Shown piece by piece: positions 37,017 through 46,526 of a stretch of 64,000 bases of DNA. The DNA is taken from NCBI RefSeq assembly GCF_017744255.1, contig NZ_JAGHQP010000001.1, positions 186,001 through 250,000 on the forward strand, read 5' to 3'. Numbering within the stretch: the stretch's first letter is position 1; each line of letters starts with the position of its first letter. Source of the DNA: Brevundimonas sp. A19_0 (GTDB taxonomy: Bacteria > Pseudomonadota > Alphaproteobacteria > Caulobacterales > Caulobacteraceae). A model generated the notes under the pieces. It worked only from the letters and a program-made list of their open reading frames with translations. It was not told the DNA's origin and did not search any database. A program made the translations under genes and the position numbers.

Positions 37017-38128
37017 CCGGTCAGTCCGTTGGCGATGGTGTCGGGGCGGGCCCGGTCGAAGATCTCATTGGCCCACAGCATGACGATCATTTCCTCATCG
37101 CCGACATTGGTGATGTCATGGGCCCAGCCGGGAATGGTCTCGACCACCATGGGCTGGCCGCCCTCGGTCTCGACGGCATAGGTCTCGCCCGTTTCCATGT
37201 GACGGAAGCGGAAGCGGGCATGCCCCTTCAGCACCAGGAATTTCTCGGTCTTGGTGTGGTGGTAGTGGCCGCCGCGGGTGATGCCGGGATGGGCGGTGAA
37301 ATAGGAGAATTGGCCCGACTGTTCCGTCTTGAGCATTTCGACGAACACGCCGCGCGGATCGCCGTGCTGGACCAGCGGATAGGCGAAGTCCTCGACCGGC
37401 AGGGCGCTGACATAGGTGGCATAGAGGGCGCGGGTCAGGCCGACGCCGACCGGCCCGGCGGTGTGGGTGTCGCGGATGGCGCGGAAGGCGCGGATCTGGT
37501 CGGCAACCTCGCCCACCGTGGTGCGATAGACCACCGGCACCTCGGCGAAACCGTCGATGGCTTCGGACGCCTTCAGCCAGCCGAGGAAGGCCTCGATCAC
37601 ATCGTCCACATAGACCAGCGTCAGCGGTGCCGATGGATCATTGACCGTGATCGGAAGATCGCGGGCGATGTTGTGGCAGAAGGTGGCGATGGCCGAGTTG
37701 TAGTTGGGCCGCGCCCATTTCCCGAAAACGTTTGGCAGGCGGTAGATGGCGACGGGCGCCCCGGTCGCCTGGCCATAGGCCCGCAGATGATCCTCGGCCG
37801 CCCGTTTGGACGCGCCATAGGGATTGTCCGCCTCCGCCTGGGTCGAGGACGAATAGATCACCGGAATGGCCCGGTCCCCGAGCGCTTCGACGAGCGCCGC
37901 CGTCTGGTCGGCATTGCCGGTCGCGAATTCGGCCGGGTCCTCGGGACGATTGACGCCCGCGAGGTGCACGATGGCATCCGCCTGGGCAAGAGCCGCACGC
38001 AACTGTTCGGGGGTGGTCTCGCGCGTGACCGCGAGCGTCTCCATGCCCTCGATCTCGGACAGGCGCAGGCGCAGGTTGCGCCCGATGAAGCCGTTTGCGC
38101 CGGTGACCACGACCTTCATGTCAGACAC
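37013..38128 (-). CDS. wbjC: Bifunctional UDP-2-acetamido-sugar reductase/epimerase (WbjC/FnlB/CapF)
   Basis: In the 371-residue product, residues 1-240 are an SDR domain ([53 protein letters not shown]). Residues about 250-365 are a cupin with [21 protein letters not shown], whose His residues bind metal. This two-domain order is specific to CapF, which epimerises and reduces the 4-keto intermediate of the L-FucNAc pathway. It overlaps the WbjB-like gene by eight bases and the WbjD-like gene by four. Confidence 0.95.
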   Translation of the reverse strand: MSDMKVVVTGANGFIGRNLRLRLSEIEGMETLAVTRETTPEQLRAALAQADAIVHLAGVNRPEDPAEFATGNADQTAALVEALGDRAIPVIYSSSTQAEADNPYGASKRAAEDHLRAYGQATGAPVAIYRLPNVFGKWARPNYNSAIATFCHNIARDLPITVNDPSAPLTLVYVDDVIEAFLGWLKASEAIDGFAEVPVVYRTTVGEVADQIRAFRAIRDTHTAGPVGVGLTRALYATYVSALPVEDFAYPLVQHGDPRGVFVEMLKTEQSGQFSYFTAHPGITRGGHYHHTKTEKFLVLKGHARFRFRHMETGETYAVETEGGQPMVVETIPGWAHDITNVGDEEMIVMLWANEIFDRARPDTIANGLTG

Positions 38129-39155
38129 CCCCCTCGATCGGGCCGCCGTCCAGTACGGTGCGCATGAAGTCGAGCTGCAGCAGCAGCTCCTTCATGCCCT
38201 CGACGTCCAGCCGGGTGGTGTTCTCGGAGGTGTAGTCCTCGGCGTTCGACAGGCGGGCCTCGCCCTCCTCGACATAGGCGCCGTAGTTGAGGTCGCGCAT
38301 ATCGGCCGGCACGCGGTAGTATTCGCCGATCTCCTCGGCATGGACCATTTCCTCACGCGAGAGCAGGGTCTCGTGCTTCTTCTCGCCGTGGCGGGTGCCC
38401 ATGACATGGATCGGGTGGTCCGGCTTGCCCATCAGTTCGACCAGCGCCTGGGCCAGCACGGTCAAGGTCGCGGCCGGGGCCTTCTGCACCAGGATGTCGC
38501 CGTTCTGGCCCTTGTCATAGCCGAACAGCACCAGATCGACGGCGTGATCCAGGGTCATCATGAAGCGGGTCATGTCGGGGTCGGTGACGGTGACCGGCTG
38601 ACCCGCGGCGATCTGGCGGACGAACAGCGGAATGACCGAACCGCGCGAGGCCATGACATTGCCGTAGCGCGTCGCGCACAGCGTCATTCTTTCCGGATCC
38701 AGCGTGCGCGAGCGGGCCACCAGCACCTTTTCCATCATCGCCTTGGAGATGCCCATGGCATTGACGGGGTGACAGGCCTTGTCGGTGGACAGGCCGATCA
38801 TGCGCCGCACGCCGGCCTCGGCCGCCGCATCGATGACATTGGCCGTGCCGATGACATTGGTCTTGACCGCTTCCATCGGGAAGAATTCGCAGGACGGCAC
38901 CTGCTTGAGTGCCGCCGCGTGGAACACATAGTCGACGCCGACCATGGCGGTCCGCAGGCTGTCCTTGTCGCGCACGTCGCCCAGGAAGAATTTCAGCTTC
39001 TCCTGGCCGTACTGCTTGCGCATGTCGTCCTGCTTCTTCTCGTCGCGACTGAAGATGCGGATCTCGCGCACATTCGTCTCGAGGAAGCGCCTCAGCACGG
39101 CGTTCCCGAAGGAGCCGGTGCCGCCGGTGATCATCAGGCAAACGTCGTCAAGCAC
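38121..39155 (-). CDS. wbjB: UDP-GlcNAc 4,6-dehydratase/5-epimerase (WbjB/FnlA/CapE)
   Basis: The 344-residue SDR begins MITGGTGSFGNAVLRRFLET, then RIFSRDEKKQDDMRKQYG and YVFHAAALKQVPSCEFFPMEA. The LSTDKACHPVNAMGISKAMMEK segment, with Met in place of the usual active-site Tyr, is typical of CapE/FlaA1-type inverting dehydratases. It converts UDP-GlcNAc to a 4-keto-6-deoxy-L-sugar and starts the FucNAc set wbjB-wbjC-wbjD, which lie in reaction order here. An 81-bp gap separates it from the upstream glycosyltransferase. Confidence 0.95.
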   Translation of the reverse strand: MLDDVCLMITGGTGSFGNAVLRRFLETNVREIRIFSRDEKKQDDMRKQYGQEKLKFFLGDVRDKDSLRTAMVGVDYVFHAAALKQVPSCEFFPMEAVKTNVIGTANVIDAAAEAGVRRMIGLSTDKACHPVNAMGISKAMMEKVLVARSRTLDPERMTLCATRYGNVMASRGSVIPLFVRQIAAGQPVTVTDPDMTRFMMTLDHAVDLVLFGYDKGQNGDILVQKAPAATLTVLAQALVELMGKPDHPIHVMGTRHGEKKHETLLSREEMVHAEEIGEYYRVPADMRDLNYGAYVEEGEARLSNAEDYTSENTTRLDVEGMKELLLQLDFMRTVLDGGPIEGGV

Positions 39156-39236
39156 AGGAATCAGCCTTCCTCGAATTGCAGGGCGGGCCGGGGGGATCGG
39201 ACCGTCGACAGGACGAAGTCGCCCTTACGCATGTCG

Positions 39237-40454
39237 TCATGTCCCCGTCCTCTTCGTGGAGGCGTCCTTAGCACAGGTCACCGACCCGACCAGACGCCGC
39301 AACCCGTCAGTGTGCCGCCGATAGTCGAATCCCGTCTCAGCCGTGTGACGGGCTGCCGCCCGCATGGCCGCCTGCTGGGGTCCGGTCAGGGTCAGGGCGC
39401 GTTCAAGCACCCGCGCCACGGTCTCGGGCGATGCGTCGTCACAGATAAGCCCGTTCCGTCCGTCGACCAGATGATCCGCCAGGTCGCTGGTGAGGGTGGC
39501 GATGACCGGGGTTCCTACGGCCAGGCTCTCCACGAACTTGGTCGGAAAGCCGGCCGTGGCCACCTTGTCCGGACGCCGCAGGAGGACCGAGAAATCCGCG
39601 GCGGCCACGCCGGCCATGGCCTCCCGTTGCGGAACGGAGCCATGGGCCGTGACCGACGTCGGCAGGTCTGGCACGCCATAGACATCCAGATCCCGGGGGC
39701 CAGGCCCGTAGATGTCGAGCCGCAGGCGTTCGCCCGCCGGGTCGACCGCAGTGACGGCCCTCAGCAAGACGCCCAGAAGGTCCTTTCGGCCCGGGCTTCC
39801 CGCGTAGACCAGGCCCAGCCGCTCCCCGTCTCCCCCCTGCCCGACCGGCGTGGCATCCACATCGAGGGTCGGCGGGACCCGCACGACGGGCAGGCCCGTG
39901 CGCACATAATAGTCTTCCAGCCAGCGGCTGATGGCGATCGCCCCGTCGAGCCGGGGGATCAGAAACCGCATCGCGATTTCCGTCTGCCAGAGATAAGGCG
40001 AGGCGGCGAACCCGATCGGCGAGGCGGCCGTGTACCATTCCACCGCATCGAAGATCAGCGGGACTCCTGCCCGGCGGCACCAGTCCCGCAGTTGCAGGAT
40101 ATAGGGGGTGTAGCCGCTGTAGAGGATCACTGCGGACGGCCGGCCCGGCAGACGATCCAGCCACTCCCGGGATTTCGACCCCATGGTGACATAGCGGGCG
40201 AGGCGAAGAAGGTTCGGCAGATGTTCGGCGTTCCGCTCGGACGTCGAGGCCAGATAGACGCCGTCCGCGATCCTCCGGATGGAGTCATCCGCTGCCTGCT
40301 GGCCCGACAGCACCAGCACCTGGTAGCCGGCCTTCGCCAGACTCTGGGCATTGCCGAGGATGCGGCGGGCGGCGGCCCCGCCCTCCGGAAAGGAAAACGG
40401 CCCGACATAGACGACGAAGGGCTGCCCGGGATCAAAGGCACGGGGTTCGGTCAT
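39237..40454 (-). CDS. Glycosyltransferase, GT-B fold
   Basis: I place the start at ATG 40454, overlapping the flippase stop, although the frame is open further upstream. The product has 405 residues with VYVGPFSFPEGGAAARR at the N-terminus, VYAGSPGRKDLLGVLL opening the donor half, and RRPDKVATAGFPTKFVESLAVGTPVIA in place of the classical E-x7-E loop. That last motif recurs in the gene at 45333-46526, so the two are paralogues. It extends the repeat unit in the cytoplasm; donor unknown. Confidence 0.85.
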   Translation of the reverse strand: MTEPRAFDPGQPFVVYVGPFSFPEGGAAARRILGNAQSLAKAGYQVLVLSGQQAADDSIRRIADGVYLASTSERNAEHLPNLLRLARYVTMGSKSREWLDRLPGRPSAVILYSGYTPYILQLRDWCRRAGVPLIFDAVEWYTAASPIGFAASPYLWQTEIAMRFLIPRLDGAIAISRWLEDYYVRTGLPVVRVPPTLDVDATPVGQGGDGERLGLVYAGSPGRKDLLGVLLRAVTAVDPAGERLRLDIYGPGPRDLDVYGVPDLPTSVTAHGSVPQREAMAGVAAADFSVLLRRPDKVATAGFPTKFVESLAVGTPVIATLTSDLADHLVDGRNGLICDDASPETVARVLERALTLTGPQQAAMRAAARHTAETGFDYRRHTDGLRRLVGSVTCAKDASTKRTGT

Positions 40455-41968
40455 GCCCATCTCGCCGCCAGACCCGGCACCAGCTTGCCCAGAATGCGCC
40501 GCACCAGTCCTCGCTCGTAGGTGTTCATGCCGAACATCAGCATGAGGATCGCATAGACCATGCTGTACAGGACGACACAGAGGATGAGGCCTTGCCATCC
40601 GCCCATGAGCCAGTGGTTGAGCGCCAGGCCGACCGGAATGCAGGCGCAGAGGACGGGCGCCAGCCCCCGCCCCAGACCCATGAAGTAGTGGCCCATGTCG
40701 AGGCCCACGCGCAGCTGCAGAAGGAACGCCACCGCCACATAGCCGGCGGCGAGACCGATCGCCGTACTGGCGGCCGCTCCGACCACCCCCCACTGGTTGA
40801 GCAGCAGGACGGTGAGGGGAATATTCAGGGTGGCGATTGCGAGAATCATCAGCGACCGGTGCCAGTAGAGTCCCTTGACCTGCAGCAGGATGTTGCGGGC
40901 ATTGCCGATCAGTTCGAACGTGTACGGAATAAGCACGATCAGCAGAATGGTATAGGCCAGCCCGTAGTCAGGGCCGAGCCAGAGCTGGATGAACCGGGCC
41001 CCGAACAGACCGAGGCCGGAAATCACCAGGAGCAGGAACAGGGCCTGGAGCCGTGACACCCGGATCAGCAGAGTGTTGAGCGCCGCCGGATCAGCGCCGG
41101 AGTCGGCCTGACGAATGATTTCCGGCGTCATGACCCGGGAAATCGCGGTGCCAAAGCTCATCAGATGTTTGTTGAAGGTCGTGCCGATCGCATAGATGGC
41201 CACAGGTGCCGCCCCCAGCACGGCGCCGATGATCAGATTGTCCAGCTTCCAGTAAATCTGCTCGACCAGCAGGGAGACGAAGATCGGGGCCGCATAGAAG
41301 GCCACCGGCCTGAGACGCCCCCAGCCCGGCCAGGCCCATCCAACCGCGATTTTCAGGACAAGGACGACGAACAGAAGACGTGCAGCGACCTGGAAAGCCA
41401 GGGCGCCCGACATCACCGCGACGACCATCAGGGCGCCGTAGCCCTGCCACAACAGGATGACCGTCAGTCCGGTCGAGGCGAGGGCGGTGAATATCTCCAG
41501 CGTCCGCAGGAACACGAAGCGCTCCATGGCCGAAATGAGCGCGCCGAGGGGATTGAAAGCGACCATGACGGCAGCGCCGGCGCCGACCACCAGGACCATG
41601 TCCCGGAGCAGGTCAATCTGTGGGGCGGTCAGGCTGGCACCGAAAAGGTGGGGCACCAGACCATGAATGGCAGCGGTCGCCAGGCACACCAGCAGGCCGA
41701 GCCCGGCGTAGAAGCCGAGCATCTCCCTGAGGAACTGCCGTCTTTCATCGGGTGCCTTCTCGTGACGGACGAAGAAGCGCAGCACCCCGTCGTTCATCCC
41801 GAAATCGATCATGTAGAAATAGGCCGCCAGCGCCCCGACGATGCTGAACAGGCCGTAGCCGTCCTGACCGAGGGCCCCGACCAGGATCGGCGTGTAGACA
41901 AGCGTGGTGGCGATCCGCACCGCGACCTGGGTGTAGGACAGGATGGCGGCGTTCAGGCGACGGCTCAT
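40451..41968 (-). CDS. wzx: Wzx-type lipid-linked oligosaccharide flippase
   Basis: The 505-residue protein has about fourteen hydrophobic segments and the polysaccharide-synthase start AAILSYTQVAVRIATTLVYTPILVGALGQDGYGLFSIVGAL. It lies among glycosyltransferases and overlaps both neighbours by four bases. It should flip the undecaprenyl-linked repeat unit to the periplasm for polymerisation. It is more like RfbX/Wzx than MurJ. Confidence 0.92.
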   Translation of the reverse strand: MSRRLNAAILSYTQVAVRIATTLVYTPILVGALGQDGYGLFSIVGALAAYFYMIDFGMNDGVLRFFVRHEKAPDERRQFLREMLGFYAGLGLLVCLATAAIHGLVPHLFGASLTAPQIDLLRDMVLVVGAGAAVMVAFNPLGALISAMERFVFLRTLEIFTALASTGLTVILLWQGYGALMVVAVMSGALAFQVAARLLFVVLVLKIAVGWAWPGWGRLRPVAFYAAPIFVSLLVEQIYWKLDNLIIGAVLGAAPVAIYAIGTTFNKHLMSFGTAISRVMTPEIIRQADSGADPAALNTLLIRVSRLQALFLLLVISGLGLFGARFIQLWLGPDYGLAYTILLIVLIPYTFELIGNARNILLQVKGLYWHRSLMILAIATLNIPLTVLLLNQWGVVGAAASTAIGLAAGYVAVAFLLQLRVGLDMGHYFMGLGRGLAPVLCACIPVGLALNHWLMGGWQGLILCVVLYSMVYAILMLMFGMNTYERGLVRRILGKLVPGLAARWA

Positions 41969-43140
41969 GCGGCGTCCCCCAGAAGCAGGGCCTCAAGCCG
42001 GTCCAGCTTGGCTGCGTCGTCCAGCAGGGCCGGGGGCAGCCAGTCATTGGTCAGACGGGCCCTCAGCGCGGGATCGGACAGGATGCGATCCAGGCCGTCG
42101 AACAGGGCATCCTCGTCGTTGGCGACGATCAGCCCGTTCCTGCCATCGACCAGCTGTTCCTCAATGCCCGATACAGTGACGGCCACCACCGGACGTCCGG
42201 CGACCTTGCCCTCGTTAACCATGCCGCACAGGCCCTCGAACCAGGAGGCCAGCACCACCACGTCAGCCGCGGCATAGGCGGGGAAGGGGTTGTCCAGTCG
42301 CCCCAGCAGGATGACGGTATCCTGGAGATTGCGATCACGGATGGCGGCCTCGAACAGCGCGCGGTCCGGCCCCTCACCCGCCACATACCACCGGAAATCA
42401 TGACCCGCGTCGACCAGTCGTCTCGCAACCCGGGTCAGTCGCACCAGCGCCTTGGACGTCTCCGACAACCGGCAGACGGTCAGAAGCCGGACCGGACCGG
42501 CCGGGTCGACCGGAAAGGGCGCGGCGTCCTCGGTCATCCGGCGCCGCATGGTCTCGGGGTCGAGGATGTTGTGGATCACATGGGCCTTCGGAGCGGTCGC
42601 CGGCACCGCCTCGACCAGGGATTTGCGGGCCACTTCGGAAACACAGACATAGGCGTCGATCCGGGGTTCGGCCTCCGCGATGGCTCTGGCGACCCAACCG
42701 TCCGGATCGACACGACTGAGGTCGTTGCGGATGAAATGCAGGCGACGTCTCGCCCTGACCCTGCGGCGCAGAAAGGCCGTCGAGGTTCCGTGCAGCAAGG
42801 TCCCGGCCGCATCATACCGGCGCGCCAGAAAGGCGAGCGCCCGAAGCTCCCCGACCATCACCGTGGCCAGATAGGCGACAAGGTCCGGCAGCGCCTTGAG
42901 CCGCGCGGCGACGCCGGAGGCCTGATGGAATTTCGCGCCCCGGGCCCGGGGGCGAAGGGCAACCAGCCGGATGCGCGGGTCCAGCCGCGCTTCAAGATTG
43001 CCGCCACCGGTGGTGACCACCAGCGTCACCTCCCAGCCACGATCCAGGAGCGCCTTCATCAGGCGCAGGGACGACATCTCTGCCCCGCCCATATTCAGGA
43101 CAGGATAGTGGAAAAGGACCCGGCGGCCGGACGAACCCAT
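41965..43140 (-). CDS. GT4-family glycosyltransferase
   Basis: The 391-residue GT-B enzyme has LFHYPVLNMGGAEMSSLRLMKALLDRGW at the N-terminus (acceptor half with G-G-A-E), RLLTVCRLSETSKALVRL opening the donor half, and ASWFEGLCGMVNEGKVAGRPVVAV, the E-x7-E motif. It adds one sugar of the repeat unit. It overlaps the flippase start by four bases and follows the GT2 gene by four. Confidence 0.9.
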   Translation of the reverse strand: MGSSGRRVLFHYPVLNMGGAEMSSLRLMKALLDRGWEVTLVVTTGGGNLEARLDPRIRLVALRPRARGAKFHQASGVAARLKALPDLVAYLATVMVGELRALAFLARRYDAAGTLLHGTSTAFLRRRVRARRRLHFIRNDLSRVDPDGWVARAIAEAEPRIDAYVCVSEVARKSLVEAVPATAPKAHVIHNILDPETMRRRMTEDAAPFPVDPAGPVRLLTVCRLSETSKALVRLTRVARRLVDAGHDFRWYVAGEGPDRALFEAAIRDRNLQDTVILLGRLDNPFPAYAAADVVVLASWFEGLCGMVNEGKVAGRPVVAVTVSGIEEQLVDGRNGLIVANDEDALFDGLDRILSDPALRARLTNDWLPPALLDDAAKLDRLEALLLGDAA

Positions 43141-43144
43141 GGGC

Positions 43145-44047
43145 CTAGAGATTCCTCAGAAACCGACGCAGCCGCGCCTGGGGGGAGCCGGAATAGACCC
43201 GCCGGAAACCTGCGAGCACGTCCGCCGACGTCTCGACCTGCGCCAGGACATAGGGGCTGCCCTCGGCCTGAAAGGACTGGTTGATGGCCTCACCCGCCTT
43301 TGTGTTCACGCCGCTGCCGTCATAACCGCTGTTGATCAGCCGGTTGACGCTGGAAAAGATCGTGTCGCGGCCTGTCGCCGTCTGCCACAGGCCGAACCGG
43401 ATCGACCACGAGCTGACCGTCCCTTTCATCTGGCGCCGCAGCCGGTCCAGGCGATCCGAGCCCGCCGCATTGAAGCGTCTGCGGAAATCGGGGTCGCGAT
43501 AGAGACGGGCGGCGTCGGCTGCGCTCCAGTCGACCTCCTGCCAACGGTCGGCCCAGGTCGCCCAGCCGGTGCTGCAATTGCGGGGGACCCTCATCACGTC
43601 GTGAGGATAGCCGCGGGGGGGCGCCTGCAGGGGACAGAAGCCCGAGATCGAGCCGACGCTCTTGTCCGATGCATAGAAGTCGAGGGCATCGTTCATGAAC
43701 CGCAGGAAATCGCGCGACACGATCAGGTCATCCTCCAGCACAATGGCCTTTCCCGTGAGGGTCAGCACGTCAGTCACGCCGGTGATGATCGCCTTGGCCA
43801 GGCCGTTGTTGGCCTCTGACGCCACGACCTCGAAGACGCGGAAACGATGATGCCATACGCGGTCCGCCAGAACCTTACGGACAGCCTCCACCCCTTCCCG
43901 GGCCGCCGCGTTGCGCGGGCCGTCGGCATAGACCCTGACGTGGCTGTCGCCCGCAAGGCTGGCCTCGGCCAGGGCGTCCAGGGTCTGGCGAAGATGGTCC
44001 GGCCGGTTGTAGGCGAACACCACGACGGGGGCGAGGGATCCGGTCAT
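43145..44047 (-). CDS. GT2-like (GT-A fold) glycosyltransferase
   Basis: The 300-residue product starts PVVVFAYNRPDHLRQTLDAL, typical of GT-A sugar transferases, and has LTGKAIVLEDDLIVSRDFLRFMNDAL, where Glu-Asp-Asp takes the DxD metal-binding position. CSTGWATWADRWQEVDW follows, as in hypothetical GT2 proteins of O-antigen clusters. Its start overlaps the stop of the upstream GT4 gene by four bases. Confidence 0.87.
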   Translation of the reverse strand: MTGSLAPVVVFAYNRPDHLRQTLDALAEASLAGDSHVRVYADGPRNAAAREGVEAVRKVLADRVWHHRFRVFEVVASEANNGLAKAIITGVTDVLTLTGKAIVLEDDLIVSRDFLRFMNDALDFYASDKSVGSISGFCPLQAPPRGYPHDVMRVPRNCSTGWATWADRWQEVDWSAADAARLYRDPDFRRRFNAAGSDRLDRLRRQMKGTVSSWSIRFGLWQTATGRDTIFSSVNRLINSGYDGSGVNTKAGEAINQSFQAEGSPYVLAQVETSADVLAGFRRVYSGSPQARLRRFLRNL

Positions 44048-45336
44048 CGCAGCGCCTCCCCGTCTCCGGGCACAATTCGTCGATAGGCATCGACGAGCGC
44101 CTGGACATTGGCCTCGGGATCGTGGGTCCGTCGGGCCCGCTCGCGCGCCGCGCCGGACAGCCGGTCACAGAGCGCCGGATCGTCGAACAGTCGCTTGATC
44201 TGCATGGCCAGCATGGCCGGATCGTCGGCCCTGTACATCAGCACATCGACCTCGTCCGAGGCCATGGAGGGCACACCGCCGGTGAAGGCGCTGACGGACG
44301 GCGTGCCGACCATCATCGCCTCGCCCAGCGTATTCGGACTGTTCTCGATGATCGACGACATCACGAACACGTGGGAACGCCGCATACGGTCAGCCATGCC
44401 CTCGGCCCCCAGCAGCCCCGTAAACGTCACGCAGTCCTCCAGCCCGTATCGACGGATCAGGCCGCTGACATAGGCCGGATAGCCCAGATGCCGCCGCAGC
44501 GAACCGGCCTTCACGGAGTCCGGGCTCTCGCCGGCGATATACAGTTTGAGTCCGGGATAGGCGGGCCGCAGCAACCGGACCGCTTCGAGGACAATATGCG
44601 TACCCTTGCGCGGAGAGGCGGCATTGCCGACGAACAGGCTGTGAACCTCATGGTCCTGCGCCTCCCAGGTCGTCTTGTAGAAGGCATCCCTGAGGATGCG
44701 ACTGCAGTGATGGTAGGTCGCGCGCGGATTGATCGCCCAGGCGTGCGCCCGGTCCCAGGTTGTGCGCCCCATGATGTGATCGGCCAGACGGATGGTCTCG
44801 CGTTCGGCCTTCAGCCGCGGCACGAACCGGAAGGCGAAGTTGGCCATCAGAGCGATCGCCGTCAGGGCCGTCTTCGGTCGCAGCGGGTTGAGCATCGACA
44901 GCAGCGGCAGGCGGCCGAGATCATAGTTCCGGTTGCCGTTGATCACGCCCTGAAGCGACAGCAGGCCGGGGCCTGACCAGGCACCGAAGAACCGCCGCGT
45001 ATAGGCCATTTCCGACCCCTCGGCATGCAGCATGTCCGGCGCGAAATCGGCCAACACCTCTGATACCGTGGCCGGGTCGACATCGAAGGGGTCCGACGCC
45101 GACTGGGGCATGGCGTAGTAGACGACGCCGCCTTTTTCGATGCGGGTCAGCGTCTTCACCGGGGCCCGCATGGCCACGCCGATCTGCATATCGTCGCGCG
45201 CCGCCAGCCGTTCGGTCATCAGGGTCAGCCAGCCGCCGAACGGCGTGGGCTGCAGACCAAGGTCGGGGGCCACGGCCGGAAGGACGATGTTCACGATCCA
45301 CAGGACGCGGGTCGGGCGACGGCGGGCAGCGCTCAT
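44044..45336 (-). CDS. GT4-family glycosyltransferase
   Basis: The 430-residue protein has VLWIVNIVLPAVAPDLG at the N-terminus and LFVGNAASPRKGTHIVLEAVRLL opening the donor half. VMSSIIENSPNTLGEAMMVGTPSVSAFTGG carries an E-x7-E motif with a GxxS tail, as in GT4 enzymes. ATGA overlaps link it to both neighbours. Donor and linkage are unknown. Confidence 0.9.
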   Translation of the reverse strand: MSAARRRPTRVLWIVNIVLPAVAPDLGLQPTPFGGWLTLMTERLAARDDMQIGVAMRAPVKTLTRIEKGGVVYYAMPQSASDPFDVDPATVSEVLADFAPDMLHAEGSEMAYTRRFFGAWSGPGLLSLQGVINGNRNYDLGRLPLLSMLNPLRPKTALTAIALMANFAFRFVPRLKAERETIRLADHIMGRTTWDRAHAWAINPRATYHHCSRILRDAFYKTTWEAQDHEVHSLFVGNAASPRKGTHIVLEAVRLLRPAYPGLKLYIAGESPDSVKAGSLRRHLGYPAYVSGLIRRYGLEDCVTFTGLLGAEGMADRMRRSHVFVMSSIIENSPNTLGEAMMVGTPSVSAFTGGVPSMASDEVDVLMYRADDPAMLAMQIKRLFDDPALCDRLSGAARERARRTHDPEANVQALVDAYRRIVPGDGEALR

Positions 45337-46526
45337 CGGACAGGCCTCAAATGCTCAAGGAAGGCGCGCGCCGGAGCCTGCCAGTGCGGGATGTCGAAGG
45401 GATTGGATGCCGCGCACACCGCCTTCATGTCCAGCAGCGCCGCGTCGTCCAGGGTTGCAGCCCGTCGCAGGGTCTCCGCAATCGCCGGTGCCGAAAGGTC
45501 CGGAGCGAGAAATCCGTTCTGCCCGTCCGTCAGGTAAAGCGCGATGTCGCTGGTTGGATTGGTGACGACGGGGATACCGAGGCTCGCGGCCTCAACGTAT
45601 TTCGTCGGAAAGCCCGTATTGGCGATGCGATCATTCCGTCGGAAAAACAGGGAGTAGTCGGTGCTCCGCAGCTCGCCGAGGGCCTTGGCGTGCGGGATAC
45701 GCCCCAGAAATGTCAGGCTATCGCCCAGTCGGTCCAGCAAGGGCGCATGGTCCGGCCTGTCGGCGAGGTACTGGTCCCGTGTGATGCCGACGACCCGGAA
45801 CTCGAACCCCACCCCCGACGTGGCGAGCCTGTCGAACCCCTCCATGGCCACGGGAAGCCGGTCCTTGACCATGCCCAGACCCGGACTGCCGGCATAGAGG
45901 AAGCGGCGACGTCCGTCCGACCGGGCCAGGCGAGGCGGGACGGGCGTCCACCTTGCGGCCGTCGCATCCACGACCCAGGTCAGCTTTGCCGTGTTGCGGG
46001 CCGGGAGCCGCGCCACCGACCAGTCCGATACGCCGATCGCATTGTCGGCGAGCCGGCAGATGACGTCCTTTTTCAACACGCTTTCGAACAGCCGGTAGAG
46101 GTTCCGCAGAACCTTCGAACCCTCCCAGCCGTAGAAGTCCGCCATTTCAATCACGACCGGGACCTTGAGCCGCTTCATGGCCTGGAGGATGCGAAAGGCC
46201 CCTATCGCCGGATGGTTGTAGAGGATGACGGCCCTGATGTTCCGGACACCGATCGCCGCCACGACGGCGGCCACGGAGTCGGATGAAACATCGTATCGTC
46301 CAAAGCTCTGCCCCGGCATCGGCCGACGAACATCGATGCAGCGAATCCCGTCTACCACGGTTTCGGTCGGGCCGGACGGCGGTGGCTCGCCCGCGCTGAT
46401 CTTGCCCATGATGATGGGATCCAGCCCGATCGACCGGTACAGCCTGGCCATGCCCACGGCGCGGGTCGCCGAGGCGGTCAGGTCCGGAAGGCCGTATCCA
46501 CCGACAAGGATGACAGTCTCAGGCAC
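45333..46526 (-). CDS. Glycosyltransferase, paralogue of the gene at 39237-40454
   Basis: I choose GTG 46526 as start, eight bases inside the end of the polymerase gene, because the family-like sequence begins at VPETVILVGGYGLP. The product has 397 residues, including VIEMADFYGWEGSKV, FLYAGSPGLGMVKDRLPVAM and RRNDRIANTGFPTKYVEAASLGIPVVT. The last matches the RRPDKVATAGFPTKFVE segment of the other gene closely. The start is not certain, since the frame is open upstream. Confidence 0.82.
   Translation of the reverse strand: MPETVILVGGYGLPDLTASATRAVGMARLYRSIGLDPIIMGKISAGEPPPSGPTETVVDGIRCIDVRRPMPGQSFGRYDVSSDSVAAVVAAIGVRNIRAVILYNHPAIGAFRILQAMKRLKVPVVIEMADFYGWEGSKVLRNLYRLFESVLKKDVICRLADNAIGVSDWSVARLPARNTAKLTWVVDATAARWTPVPPRLARSDGRRRFLYAGSPGLGMVKDRLPVAMEGFDRLATSGVGFEFRVVGITRDQYLADRPDHAPLLDRLGDSLTFLGRIPHAKALGELRSTDYSLFFRRNDRIANTGFPTKYVEAASLGIPVVTNPTSDIALYLTDGQNGFLAPDLSAPAIAETLRRAATLDDAALLDMKAVCAASNPFDIPHWQAPARAFLEHLRPVR

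Noticed and set aside
34170-37181. About 1000-codon plus-strand frame opposite the acyltransferase, TviB and WbjD genes
   Set aside because: It runs across three well-recognised minus-strand genes and shows the low-complexity His/Asp/Gly/Val bias of an antisense shadow.
37866-40520. About 880-codon plus-strand frame opposite WbjC, WbjB and a glycosyltransferase
   Set aside because: Same reasons: no family motif, and the opposite strand encodes complete enzymes with clear active sites.
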